Of a DNA stretch of 64,000 bases, positions 26,356 to 34,022 are shown one piece after another. How positions within the stretch are numbered: position 1 is the stretch's first letter; each line of letters starts with the position of its first letter. Origin of the DNA: Bacillota bacterium (lineage in GTDB: Bacteria > Bacillota > Bacilli > Paenibacillales > NBRC-103111). Location: positions 157,541-221,540 of the forward strand of contig JAEWIS010000048.1 in assembly GCA_023386955.1 (NCBI GenBank), given 5' to 3'. The position numbers and the translations under genes are program-made. The notes beneath the pieces are model-generated. The model saw nothing but the letters and a program-made list of their open reading frames with translations, made no database searches and was not told the origin of the DNA.

Positions 26356-26412
26356 TCAGTTGGCAAGCACCTCATTATTCATTCCAAACCCAACAGTAAA
26401 CAGCTTTTTCAT
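26356..26412 (-). CDS. putative 18-residue leader peptide
   Basis: ATG at 26412 preceded by AGGGAGAT; it encodes MKKLFTVGFGMNNEVLAN and then stops. Located between a strong promoter and a terminator hairpin, the position of leader peptides in ribosome-controlled attenuators. No run of a single amino acid codon is obvious. Confidence 0.4.
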   Translation of the reverse strand: MKKLFTVGFGMNNEVLAN

Positions 26413-26467
26413 TGTCGCCATCTCCCTTCGCATCATGTTTACCGGCTATACCGCCGATAACGTTACC

Positions 26468-26497
26468 ATTATATAACACATGCCTTATGTACATCAA
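26468..26497 (-). promoter_or_regulatory. promoter of the leader/CD3324 unit
   Basis: TTGATG (26492-26497), 18-bp spacer, TATAAT (26468-26473) on the minus strand. Predicted start near 26461, 190 nt before the leader terminator. Confidence 0.65.
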
Positions 26498-26644
26498 GCA
26501 AAAAATTTCTTATCTGTGAAACCTCTCCAGCGGGGCTGTCCTGAAATAAACACGGTCCATGCCGCAGGCCGGATGTGTTATGGGAGCCTCGAAATCGGTT
26601 AAGCCAATTGGAGGCGGGAATCGCAGCAGAAGCGATTATCAACT

Positions 26645-26727
26645 AAAAGAGGGACCTTGCGGTCCCTCCCCTTTCTACAGCTGACTCCCGCTAATTAGGC
26701 GGAAATCACCTCGTGGAAAGTAATCAT
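26645..26727 (-). other. 10-codon ORF and GC-rich hairpin, possible decayed small-toxin transcript
   Basis: AAGGAGTG then ATG (26727) encodes MITFHEVISA and stops at 26695. The hairpin GAGGGACC/GGTCCCTC (26649-26668) and a short T-run follow. The start resembles the first residues of Bacillus holin-like type I toxins, but the frame is far too short and has no membrane helix. The hairpin probably ends pxpBCA transcripts or this small RNA. Nothing else is supported in 26498-26856. Confidence 0.3.
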
Positions 26728-26856
26728 GTCGATCACACTCCTTTCGTAAAGGATTCGCCGGCTCCTTTATTAAACCCCATAGGAAGCCATGTCCTCAAGG
26801 GAAGAAATGAATATATCGAATCTCTCCTGATTCTCTACCGCAAGCTCCTGCACGGA

Positions 26857-27639
26857 TCAGCCCATTGGCGGGCAAACCCGGATGCCGTTCTCCTCCAGCT
26901 CCAGACGGATACGCCGGGCAAATTCCGCTGCCCCGGGATGATCCCCATGGATGCATACAGTCTCTGCGGCCATGGCTACCCGGCTGCCGTCCGAGGCGGC
27001 AACCCCGCCGGTCCGCACCATCTCCAGCACCCGGGCGATGGCCTGACTGCTGTCATGAACAACAGCTCCCGGCTCCTGCCGTGGCGTGAGACTGCCGTCC
27101 GGACGGTAGCCCCGGTCCGCGAAAACCTCGGAAACCGTAGACAGCCCTGCATCCTGTCCGGCCCGGATCAGCCGACTTCCTGCAAGGCCGTAGAGCAGAA
27201 GCGATGGGCAAAAGTCCCGGACGGCCTCCGCCACAGACCGGGCCAACACCCCGTCAGCCGCCGCCATATTGTAGAGGGCGCCATGGGGCTTCACATGATG
27301 CAGACGTTCCCCGTAGGGACGCAAAAAAGCCTCCAAGGCTCCCAACTGGTACAGCACCGCCCCATAAATCTCCTCGGGAGACAAACGCAGCTCGCGCCTG
27401 CCGAAGCCCTGAAGATCCGGCAGGCCGGGGTGGGCACCGATTCTGACCCCATGCTCCAGGCACAGCCGGACGGTGCTTGCCATCACCGCAGGATCTCCCG
27501 CATGGAAGCCGCAGGCGATATTGGCGGAGGTCACATAAGGCAAAATAGCGGCATCGTCCCCCATCCGGTAAGGGCCGAAGCTCTCTCCCAAATCGCAGTT
27601 CAAATCCACAGCGGGTTGGCCGCCGGCACCTTCCGTCAT
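26857..27639 (-). CDS. pxpA: 5-oxoprolinase subunit A (LamB/YcsF family)
   Basis: 260 residues. VDLNCDLGESFG at the N-terminus and HVKPHGALYN near residue 115 are the hallmarks of the LamB/YcsF family. PxpA, with PxpB and PxpC, hydrolyses 5-oxoproline (pyroglutamate) to glutamate with ATP. AGGAGGAG lies upstream of the ATG. Last gene of the run esterase-pxpB-pxpC-pxpA, 35 nt after pxpC. GC content is very high in this operon. Confidence 0.92.
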   Translation of the reverse strand: MTEGAGGQPAVDLNCDLGESFGPYRMGDDAAILPYVTSANIACGFHAGDPAVMASTVRLCLEHGVRIGAHPGLPDLQGFGRRELRLSPEEIYGAVLYQLGALEAFLRPYGERLHHVKPHGALYNMAAADGVLARSVAEAVRDFCPSLLLYGLAGSRLIRAGQDAGLSTVSEVFADRGYRPDGSLTPRQEPGAVVHDSSQAIARVLEMVRTGGVAASDGSRVAMAAETVCIHGDHPGAAEFARRIRLELEENGIRVCPPMG

Positions 27640-27674
27640 GAGACCTTCTCCTCCTTTTTTAGCGCAAACAACGT

Positions 27675-28721
27675 TTACTCTTCACCAAGCCAATGCAACA
27701 ATGCAGCCTCGAAGCGGGCCAGAGCTATACGCCGCTCCAGGTACAGCTCCTCCGCTTCCGCCAGTCCGATCTCCCGGAAGCGGAGCTGCACTCCGGGACG
27801 CAGCTGGCCCAGCAACGGCAGGTCCACCGCCGCCACCTGGGCGATGCGGGGGTAGCCTCCTGTGGTGCCGCAGTCCGGCAGCAGCACAATGGGCTGGCCG
27901 TCCGGAGGCACCTGGACGGCTCCCGGGGCTACCGCTTCCGATACCATGGAAGCGGTGGTATCTATGGGCGTGCCCTGCAGGCGCACGCCCATGCGGTCGG
28001 CTTCGGGCCGCACCGTGTACGGCCCGGCGAAGAAGCGCCGGAGCACCTCCGGCGCGAACAGGGCGGCCTCCGGCCCGCGCAACGCGCGGACCGTCCAGGC
28101 CGCCTGCCCTGGCAGCGGCGCCGGCGTGGCCAGCCCCGGCGCCGCTGCAAACCCGCTGCGCCCGCCGGGCTGCCGGCGCAGCAGAGCCATAAGCCGCCGG
28201 GCTGTGCCGGACGGCGGCCCCAAGGGCAGCAGGTCGTCCGCCTGCAGGGGACGGCCGCCAAACCCGCCCAGGCGGGCGCGGGCATAGGTGCTGCGGCTGC
28301 CCAGCACCTCCGGCACGGCGATGCCGCCCGCCACAGCCAATACCCCCCGGCAGCCTGCGGCAGCACGCCGGATGGTTAGCACCGCGCCCGCCGGCACATA
28401 ATACGGGCGCATAGGCTCCAGGGCCTGACCGTCCAGCCAGGCCTCAAAAGGAGCGCCGCACAGCGCCACAGCCGCTTCACACCCGAACATGAGTGTTGGC
28501 CCGGACAAGGTAAGCTCCAGCCCCGCCGCACCGGGCCGATTGCCCACCAGCAGGTTGGCTACGGCCAAGGCCTGCGGGTCAGCCGCTCCCCCCGCAGGAA
28601 CACCAGCGTCACGGAAGCCGGAACGGCCCAGATCCTGCACCGTGGTGGACAATCCGGGAGCCAGCACGTGGAGAGCTCCGGCTTCCAGCATATCGTCTTG
28701 CGTCATCATGCGAACAGCCAT
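27675..28721 (-). CDS. pxpC: 5-oxoprolinase subunit C (biotin-dependent carboxyltransferase-like)
   Basis: 348 residues of the KipA/PxpC family: GLSTTVQDLGRSGFRDAGVP near the N-terminus and PPDGQPIVLLPDCGTTGGYPRIA near residue 275 are diagnostic. Works with PxpB and PxpA in ATP-dependent cleavage of 5-oxoproline. The Ala/Gly/Arg-rich middle and extreme GC are notable. The gap of 167 nt from pxpB is longer than elsewhere in the operon and holds nothing I recognise. Confidence 0.9.
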   Translation of the reverse strand: MAVRMMTQDDMLEAGALHVLAPGLSTTVQDLGRSGFRDAGVPAGGAADPQALAVANLLVGNRPGAAGLELTLSGPTLMFGCEAAVALCGAPFEAWLDGQALEPMRPYYVPAGAVLTIRRAAAGCRGVLAVAGGIAVPEVLGSRSTYARARLGGFGGRPLQADDLLPLGPPSGTARRLMALLRRQPGGRSGFAAAPGLATPAPLPGQAAWTVRALRGPEAALFAPEVLRRFFAGPYTVRPEADRMGVRLQGTPIDTTASMVSEAVAPGAVQVPPDGQPIVLLPDCGTTGGYPRIAQVAAVDLPLLGQLRPGVQLRFREIGLAEAEELYLERRIALARFEAALLHWLGEE

Positions 28722-28888
28722 CCACCTCTTTCTGCCAATCTGAACCGGGCAAGGGAGGATGTTTCCCGAGTAAGCTTCCCCTTCCCGATTCCCCTCATAA
28801 CCATGACACCTCTAACTGTTTCATCTGTCTAAAAGTATGGCCGATACCGCAGGATGAACATCCCGCCTGCGGCAGGGGCCTTGTTCCT

Positions 28889-29635
28889 TCAGGGCAGCCG
28901 CTCCTCCACAGGCACAAATCTGACCCTGTCCCCCGTCCGCAAAAGCGACGGCTCCGTATGGTCTGGCCGGAACAAGGAAAGAGGCGTCCGGCCCACCAGT
29001 CTCCAGCCACCGGGGGATTCCAGCGGGTAGATGCCCGTTTGGCTTCCGCCCACCGCAACGGAGCCTGCCGGAACCCGCAGCCTGGGGGTAGGTAGCCGGT
29101 CAACTGCCAGCTGCTCCGGCAGCCCGTCCAGATACGGAAAACCCGGCACAAACCCGATCATCAGCACACGGTATTCCGCAGTGCTGTGCTGCCTGATCCA
29201 CTCTTCCGGAGTGATACCGCATAAGGCGGCCACCTCCTTAAGGTCAGGTCCCCACGGTCCTCCATAACGCACAGGAATGTCGATCAGCCTAGGCAGGGCT
29301 TCTTGCTGCTCCTGCACCTTGTCCCATTCCAGCTCCAGCAGGCCGCATACCACATCCTGCAGGCTTTCCGGCCGCAGAGCCTCCAGCTCAGACCATACCG
29401 GCATGATCTTGTCCAATCCCCGGTACAGAAGATAGGGATCATAATAAACAGTAGCGGTATGGATACCCGCCACCGCCTCCACAAAGCCGGGAAAGGGCGA
29501 CGCCTCCAGATGCCGGACAAAAGGCAGCCAAAAGCCCGGAGCGATACCGGAACTGTTTGATCCGCCCAGGCTTACCGTTACCGCCCGCTCACCCATGGAG
29601 CGGAACACCAGAAGCTTACTTTTATCCGCTTTCAC
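28889..29635 (-). CDS. pxpB: 5-oxoprolinase subunit B (KipI-like)
   Basis: 248 residues from a GTG start at 29635 (GAGGCGGGGG upstream). The KipI/PxpB hallmarks are FRSMGERAVTVSLG at the start, GFVPGFPYLDGLPEQLAVDRLPTPR near residue 165, and SVAVGGSQTGIYPLESPGGW. Partner of PxpC and PxpA. In B. subtilis the homologue KipI also inhibits the kinase KinA, so a signalling role is possible but not shown. Confidence 0.92.
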   Translation of the reverse strand: MKADKSKLLVFRSMGERAVTVSLGGSNSSGIAPGFWLPFVRHLEASPFPGFVEAVAGIHTATVYYDPYLLYRGLDKIMPVWSELEALRPESLQDVVCGLLELEWDKVQEQQEALPRLIDIPVRYGGPWGPDLKEVAALCGITPEEWIRQHSTAEYRVLMIGFVPGFPYLDGLPEQLAVDRLPTPRLRVPAGSVAVGGSQTGIYPLESPGGWRLVGRTPLSLFRPDHTEPSLLRTGDRVRFVPVEERLP

Positions 29636-29658
29636 ATCCCCCGCCTCCTCACAGAGCC

Positions 29659-30456
29659 TTAAATGAGCTCCCGCCGCTTAAACCAGCGTGCGCATAATTC
29701 CGGCCATACCCAAGCCTCCGGATGATCCTCCGCCAACCCCAGCCCGTGGGCACCGGATTGGAAGGAATGCAGCTCAAAAGGAACCTTGCAGCGGCTTAAC
29801 GCCCCTGCGAACAACAGGGCATTCTCAACGGGAACAGACGGGTCGTCGGAGGTATGCCACAGGAAGGTAGGCGGCGTATCCGCCGTTACCTGAAGCTCAT
29901 TGGAGAAAAGCCGGATATCCGCTTCCGACGGCTCCGGGCCAAGCAGGTTGGTGCGGGACCCGTCATGCCGGAATTCCCCCATGGAAATAACAGGATAACA
30001 CAGCACCATAAAATCGGGGCGGCAGCTGAAGCGCTCCACCGGATCCTGTGCGGCGGCGTCGCCTGCATCATAATGGGTACCGGCAGTAGACGCCAGGTGC
30101 CCGCCAGCGGAAAACCCGAGAATCCCCAAACGTCCGGAATCGATTCCCCAATCCTCCGCCCGGGAGCGGACATAACGCAACGCCCGCTGGGCATCGGAAA
30201 GCGGTGCGGGATGCTGGTACGGCGCAACCCGGTAGCTCAGTACAAAAGCATGAAATCCCAGGGAATTGAGCCATTGGGCAATAGGCTCCCCCTCATGATA
30301 CGCCCTCATGCCGTAGCCGCCGCCCGGCAGCACAACCACGGCAGGGACATTGGCCCCCGCCCCCTCCAGCAGATACGGTGTAAGCGCCGGACGGTCCTCC
30401 AATTCCTCGCCTTTGCTGTATGGCGCCCCTTCCGGCCATAACTCGATACGTTCCAT
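29659..30456 (-). CDS. alpha/beta-hydrolase, acetyl esterase-like
   Basis: 265 residues from the ATG at 30456. Oxyanion motif GGGYGM near residue 45, nucleophile elbow GFSAGG, with the acid and His of the triad in DDPSVPVENA and GAHGLGL. It resembles the BD-FAE/acetylxylan-esterase-like hydrolases (XynB-type). No signal peptide, so cytoplasmic. It starts the run that continues with pxpB 23 nt later, although no link with 5-oxoproline metabolism is known to me. Confidence 0.85.
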   Translation of the reverse strand: MERIELWPEGAPYSKGEELEDRPALTPYLLEGAGANVPAVVVLPGGGYGMRAYHEGEPIAQWLNSLGFHAFVLSYRVAPYQHPAPLSDAQRALRYVRSRAEDWGIDSGRLGILGFSAGGHLASTAGTHYDAGDAAAQDPVERFSCRPDFMVLCYPVISMGEFRHDGSRTNLLGPEPSEADIRLFSNELQVTADTPPTFLWHTSDDPSVPVENALLFAGALSRCKVPFELHSFQSGAHGLGLAEDHPEAWVWPELCARWFKRRELI

Positions 30457-30696
30457 TGAAATATCCCCCATTCAAAGGTTGTCAGACATGTTGGCTATCC
30501 ATTTTGTACACATTGCAACTCCCATTATACCGCCAACGGCAGGCTTGGAATATATGGATTTTCCGCAGAGCCATTTCCATTGCTCCGGCTTCTCCCCACT
30601 CCCACTGCCTTCCCTATTCCCCACCACCCTCTCTCTAGTCCCTCCTTTTTCTCTCCAGCAGCTGCCAGGGTCTGCTCCACATGGTTGAGCTGTACT

Positions 30697-30882
30697 CCTT
30701 ACGGAGCTCAGCGACCCTTATACCGGATTTTAGTGCTCATTCCCACGCTAACGGAACTCAGATACTCTTACCCGCCACCCAGCCCCATTTCTACCCCGCT
30801 TCACCCGTCTAAGGTGCTCTCAGTTCCGTAACAAACCAATTCCCCGCTTTTTGAGCCTCTAAGAGCTGGTGAGTTCCGTTAC
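30697..30882. repeat. family B array, copy 1 (50-bp periodic inverted repeats)
   Basis: Units of consensus TAACGGAACTCA-n3-CGCTTAG. Forward units have ACGG at 30701 and 30751; inverted units have CCGT at 30826 and 30876. Within-pair spacing is exactly 50 bp. They lie in a 660-bp spacer (30457-31118) with no supportable gene. A second array is at 47392. Confidence 0.8.
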
Positions 30883-31040
30883 AGCTGCCGCAGACTTCTA
30901 ACTAGCCGTTCACGCTGCGGTTCCCGCCGCATCAAGGAACGGTGACATGTCGAAGAAGGCCCATCAAACCGACTCTGCCGGTATCGAGGCTTCCATAACC
31001 TATCCGGCCTATGGCTCGGACCATGTTATTTCAGGGTAGC

Positions 31041-31081
31041 AAAAAGAGCAGAACCCCACCCTACGGGCGGAACTCTGCTCT
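31041..31081 (-). terminator. terminator of the acyltransferase gene
   Basis: AGAGCAGA/TCTGCTCT stem (31045-31081) with a long GC-rich loop, then TTTTT on the minus strand. Confidence 0.7.
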
Positions 31082-31118
31082 GTCCCCGTGAACATGCTGC
31101 CAACCCACACGTTGTTCT

Positions 31119-32162
31119 TTACCTGGCTCCAAGCACACCTCTTGCCTTCTCCTCCATCCGGTTCAACCAGGAGGTGTTCGGCTCGATGACCAGATGGGTC
31201 CATTTTTTGACGAAGGGCTGGGCCAGAAGAATCGTTGCTCCGATGGTGCAAACCAGAAGGGCCGCGATTTCCAGCGGATGATCAATATGCGCATAGATCC
31301 CGGAATACACGGTAAGGCGGACTAGAAACCCATGGAGCAAAAACACATATAAGGTCCGGGTGCCCCAGTCGGTCATGATGGATTTGCCGTGGGGAACAAA
31401 GGCCAGCAGCCCGACGGATGCAACCAACTGAAGTCCGTACAGCACCAGCCGGTAGAGACCTGCGTACCATTCGCCGTGGCCCATCTGGGTGTAATTCAGG
31501 GCGCCCACCAGCCAGCGGGGTTGAAGCTCCATGGCATTGGCGGCGAAGTAGATAAACAGGCCAACCGACAGAGCGGCGGCGATCACCCGTCGGTAGCCGG
31601 ACAGAAATGCGCGGAAGCGGGTATAATCGAAATAATAACCGATGACGAAAAAGGGCAGGAATACTAATGCCCGGGTGATGCTCAGTACCCCGCCGTCAAA
31701 TCCGCCGTAGCCGATGAGAACGGCAATGCCTACCGCAGCAAGCACCGGATGCTTCAGCTTGAGGAAGGTGAACAGCAGCATCATAAGCCGCCAGATGATA
31801 TGTCCCATTAGAAACCAGCACAGCAGGTAAGGCATAAAGAAGGAATGTTTGATGCCAGGCACCTGGAACGCCAGGATATCCAGCACGGAGTATAACGTTT
31901 GGAAGATAAAATATTGGAGTGCAATGGTTTGCAGCACCTTTTTCCCCGGCTGTCCGGTCAGGGAATAACGGGCAAAATATCCGGTAACAAACACAAACAG
32001 GGGCATATGGAAGGAAAAAATCCAAAGAAACAGCGCCCGCATTTCTTCGTTCCGGCCAATCAGGGGTTCAATGATATTGCCCACAAACACACTGACAATC
32101 AATAAAAAGCGGGTATTGATCAAAAACGTATCTCCCGATAAGCCTGCTTTATTTTCTCCCAT
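31119..32162 (-). CDS. acyltransferase-3 family membrane protein
   Basis: 347 residues with about ten membrane helices of the acyltransferase 3 (OafA/fucose 4-O-acetylase-like) family. FSFHMPLFVFVTGYFAR near residue 50 holds the conserved His, and FLLHGFLVR near residue 275 the C-terminal signature. Such proteins transfer acetyl or other acyl groups onto extracytoplasmic glycans. Stands alone, so the target polymer is not indicated. Confidence 0.85.
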   Translation of the reverse strand: MGENKAGLSGDTFLINTRFLLIVSVFVGNIIEPLIGRNEEMRALFLWIFSFHMPLFVFVTGYFARYSLTGQPGKKVLQTIALQYFIFQTLYSVLDILAFQVPGIKHSFFMPYLLCWFLMGHIIWRLMMLLFTFLKLKHPVLAAVGIAVLIGYGGFDGGVLSITRALVFLPFFVIGYYFDYTRFRAFLSGYRRVIAAALSVGLFIYFAANAMELQPRWLVGALNYTQMGHGEWYAGLYRLVLYGLQLVASVGLLAFVPHGKSIMTDWGTRTLYVFLLHGFLVRLTVYSGIYAHIDHPLEIAALLVCTIGATILLAQPFVKKWTHLVIEPNTSWLNRMEEKARGVLGAR

Positions 32163-32366
32163 TTCCGCCGTTCACTCCATCCGCCGCAGTAGGTACCGCT
32201 ATATATGTTTTCTCCCCTACAATATAGCAATCCCCTATTCCCGCGGTCGATAAGCAGCCGCCTCTTGTCAAAAAGAGTTCACATCATTTTGACCAAAATA
32301 AAACATTTTTCACCTAAAAATGGTTCTTATAAAGAATATGCATGAAGCCTTATTCACAAAATGGAA

Positions 32367-32391
32367 GAAACCTTACGGCGATCCCGTCGTA
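32367..32391 (+). promoter_or_regulatory. ECF-sigma (SigW/SigM/SigX-type) promoter
   Basis: GAAAC (32367-32371), exactly 16 bp, CGTATATA (from 32388). This matches the classic Bacillus extracytoplasmic-function promoter TGAAAC-N16-CGTA and sits 53 bp upstream of the ybjQ start. Confidence 0.65.
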
Positions 32392-32443
32392 TATAGGGTA
32401 AGAAGTTATAAGAAGAGGCATCCGAGAAGAGGAGGAATTATAG

Positions 32444-32764
32444 ATGTTGATTTCAACAACAGAAAATCTTGCAGGACATGAGGTTACAGAGGTGCTGGGC
32501 ACCTCCTTCGGTGTAGTAGTGCGGGCCAGAGGGCTGGGCGGGGATATTATGGCATCGCTTAAAGGACTGGTGGGCGGTGAAGTCAAGCAATATACCCAAA
32601 TGATCGAGGATGCAAGACGCCAGGCCATTGACCGGATGGTACAGAATGCGGCGGCAATGGGTGCCAATGCCATTGTGATGATGCGCTTTGACAGCGGCGA
32701 TATCGGCAATAACATGAGTGAAATTGTGGCATACGGCACTGCCGTCCGGGTTGTAAGGCAATGA
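32444..32764 (+). CDS. ybjQ: YbjQ-family protein (UPF0145)
   Basis: 106 residues. MLISTTENLAGHEV, VLGTSFGVVVRAR and GANAIVMMRFD identify the YbjQ/UPF0145 family, a small pentameric cytoplasmic protein of unknown role sometimes called heavy-metal-binding. AGAGGAGG precedes the ATG. It overlaps the next gene (ATGA) and lies behind an ECF-type promoter, which suggests an envelope-stress function here. Confidence 0.88.
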   Translation: MLISTTENLAGHEVTEVLGTSFGVVVRARGLGGDIMASLKGLVGGEVKQYTQMIEDARRQAIDRMVQNAAAMGANAIVMMRFDSGDIGNNMSEIVAYGTAVRVVRQ

Positions 32765-33030
32765 GCGGCGCGGAGGCTTCCGGCTTTGATTTTGCCGCTG
32801 TATTCGCCTTCCTCTATTTACTTATGTGGATCGTAATTCCGATCGTTATCCTTGTGCTAGGCTGGCTGGTGTACGACAAACGCTACAAGTCCAAAACACC
32901 CGGCCGGGAAAACCAGCCGCAGAACGGCTTTCTCCCCACTCCCGAGGTTTTCATCGACCCCAAGGACGGGCTCCGCTACCGGGTATATTACAACCCGTAC
33001 ACCGGCGAACGGGACTACATCCGGGAATAG
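32761..33030 (+). CDS. small single-pass membrane protein
   Basis: 89 residues, family not recognised. One membrane helix (LYLLMWIVIPIVILVLGWLV) after a 14-residue N-terminal segment, then a soluble tail with the motif DPKDGLRYRVYYNPYTGERDY. Translationally coupled to ybjQ by a 4-nt overlap, so probably acts with it at the membrane. Confidence 0.75.
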   Translation: MSGAEASGFDFAAVFAFLYLLMWIVIPIVILVLGWLVYDKRYKSKTPGRENQPQNGFLPTPEVFIDPKDGLRYRVYYNPYTGERDYIRE

Positions 33031-33111
33031 AACGGTCACTGACTTACACTTCCTGATGTGGTAAAATGGAAATGTTCGGATTTTAGCACATTTTCGGGAG
33101 GTTGCAGGTTC

Positions 33112-33930
33112 ATGGAATTTGGTTTGTTAGCGCACTGTGTGGGGCAGCAGCCCCTTGATACCCTGCCGCGGCTTGTGGCAGAGCATGGTTTTAAATATGT
33201 TCAGCTGGCTCTGGCCAAGGCCCTGTCCGGTGTGGATACCGGGCTGGGCAAGCTGAGCCCCGGGCTGGCCAATGCGGTAGCGGAGGAATTTGACAAGTAC
33301 GGGGTCAAAATCCCGGTGCTGGGCTGTTACATCGACATGGTGAATCCCAATGAAGAAGCACGCCGCTACGGCATCGACCGATTCAAGGAGCATATCCGCA
33401 TGGCCCGCCATTTCGGCGCTGCCTTCGTGGATACGGAAACCGGGCATGTATCGGAGAAATATCCGTCGGAAGCTGCATGGGAGCTGACCCGCCGCACGGT
33501 AGAGGAACTTCTGGAGGAAGCCGAGAAGTGGGGCGTGATTGTCGCTGTCGAGCCTGCCAACGGCCATATTATCGGCACGGCACGGGACTGGAGAAGGCTG
33601 CACGATGAGGTGAAATCCTCCCATCTGGCTGCGGTTATCGATCCCTGCAATATCCTGCGGGACAAGGAATTCCCCCACGACCAGGATGAGGGGATCCGTG
33701 AAGCGTTCCGCCTGATGGGCGACCACATTGTGCTTGCCCATTGCAAGGACTTGTATGTGGATGCGGACGGCAAGGTGAAGGAAACCTTCGCCGGCAACGG
33801 CACGCTGAATTACCCGCTGTTTGTGGAGCTGCTGAAGCAGCATAAGCCCCATGTTCACATGACATTCGAAAGTGTCGCCCCCCACGAGATGGCCGAGGCG
33901 CTCCGCTTTATGAAGAGCCACTTCGCCTAA
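33112..33930 (+). CDS. TIM-barrel sugar-phosphate isomerase/epimerase
   Basis: 272 residues from the ATG at 33112, after GGGAGG. Xylose-isomerase-like TIM barrel (AP endonuclease 2 family). Metal and acid residues are visible in AVEPANGH, AVIDPCNIL, LAHCKDLY and HMTFESV. This superfamily isomerises or epimerises sugars and inositol derivatives; the substrate is not clear. Monocistronic or following the ybjQ pair, closed by a terminator. Confidence 0.82.
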   Translation: MEFGLLAHCVGQQPLDTLPRLVAEHGFKYVQLALAKALSGVDTGLGKLSPGLANAVAEEFDKYGVKIPVLGCYIDMVNPNEEARRYGIDRFKEHIRMARHFGAAFVDTETGHVSEKYPSEAAWELTRRTVEELLEEAEKWGVIVAVEPANGHIIGTARDWRRLHDEVKSSHLAAVIDPCNILRDKEFPHDQDEGIREAFRLMGDHIVLAHCKDLYVDADGKVKETFAGNGTLNYPLFVELLKQHKPHVHMTFESVAPHEMAEALRFMKSHFA

Positions 33931-33955
33931 CATGGCGTCTGCGTGCCAGCAATGG

Positions 33956-33994
33956 AAAAAGGCCAGCCCCGGATAACGGAGCTGGCCTTTTTTT
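33956..33994. terminator. bidirectional terminator between the isomerase and the SLH protein gene
   Basis: AAAAGGCCAGC (33957-33967) pairs with GCTGGCCTTTT (33981-33991), with U-runs on both strands. Confidence 0.85.
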
Positions 33995-34022
33995 GGTGTG
34001 GGTTCCCTGGTTGGTTCTTTGT

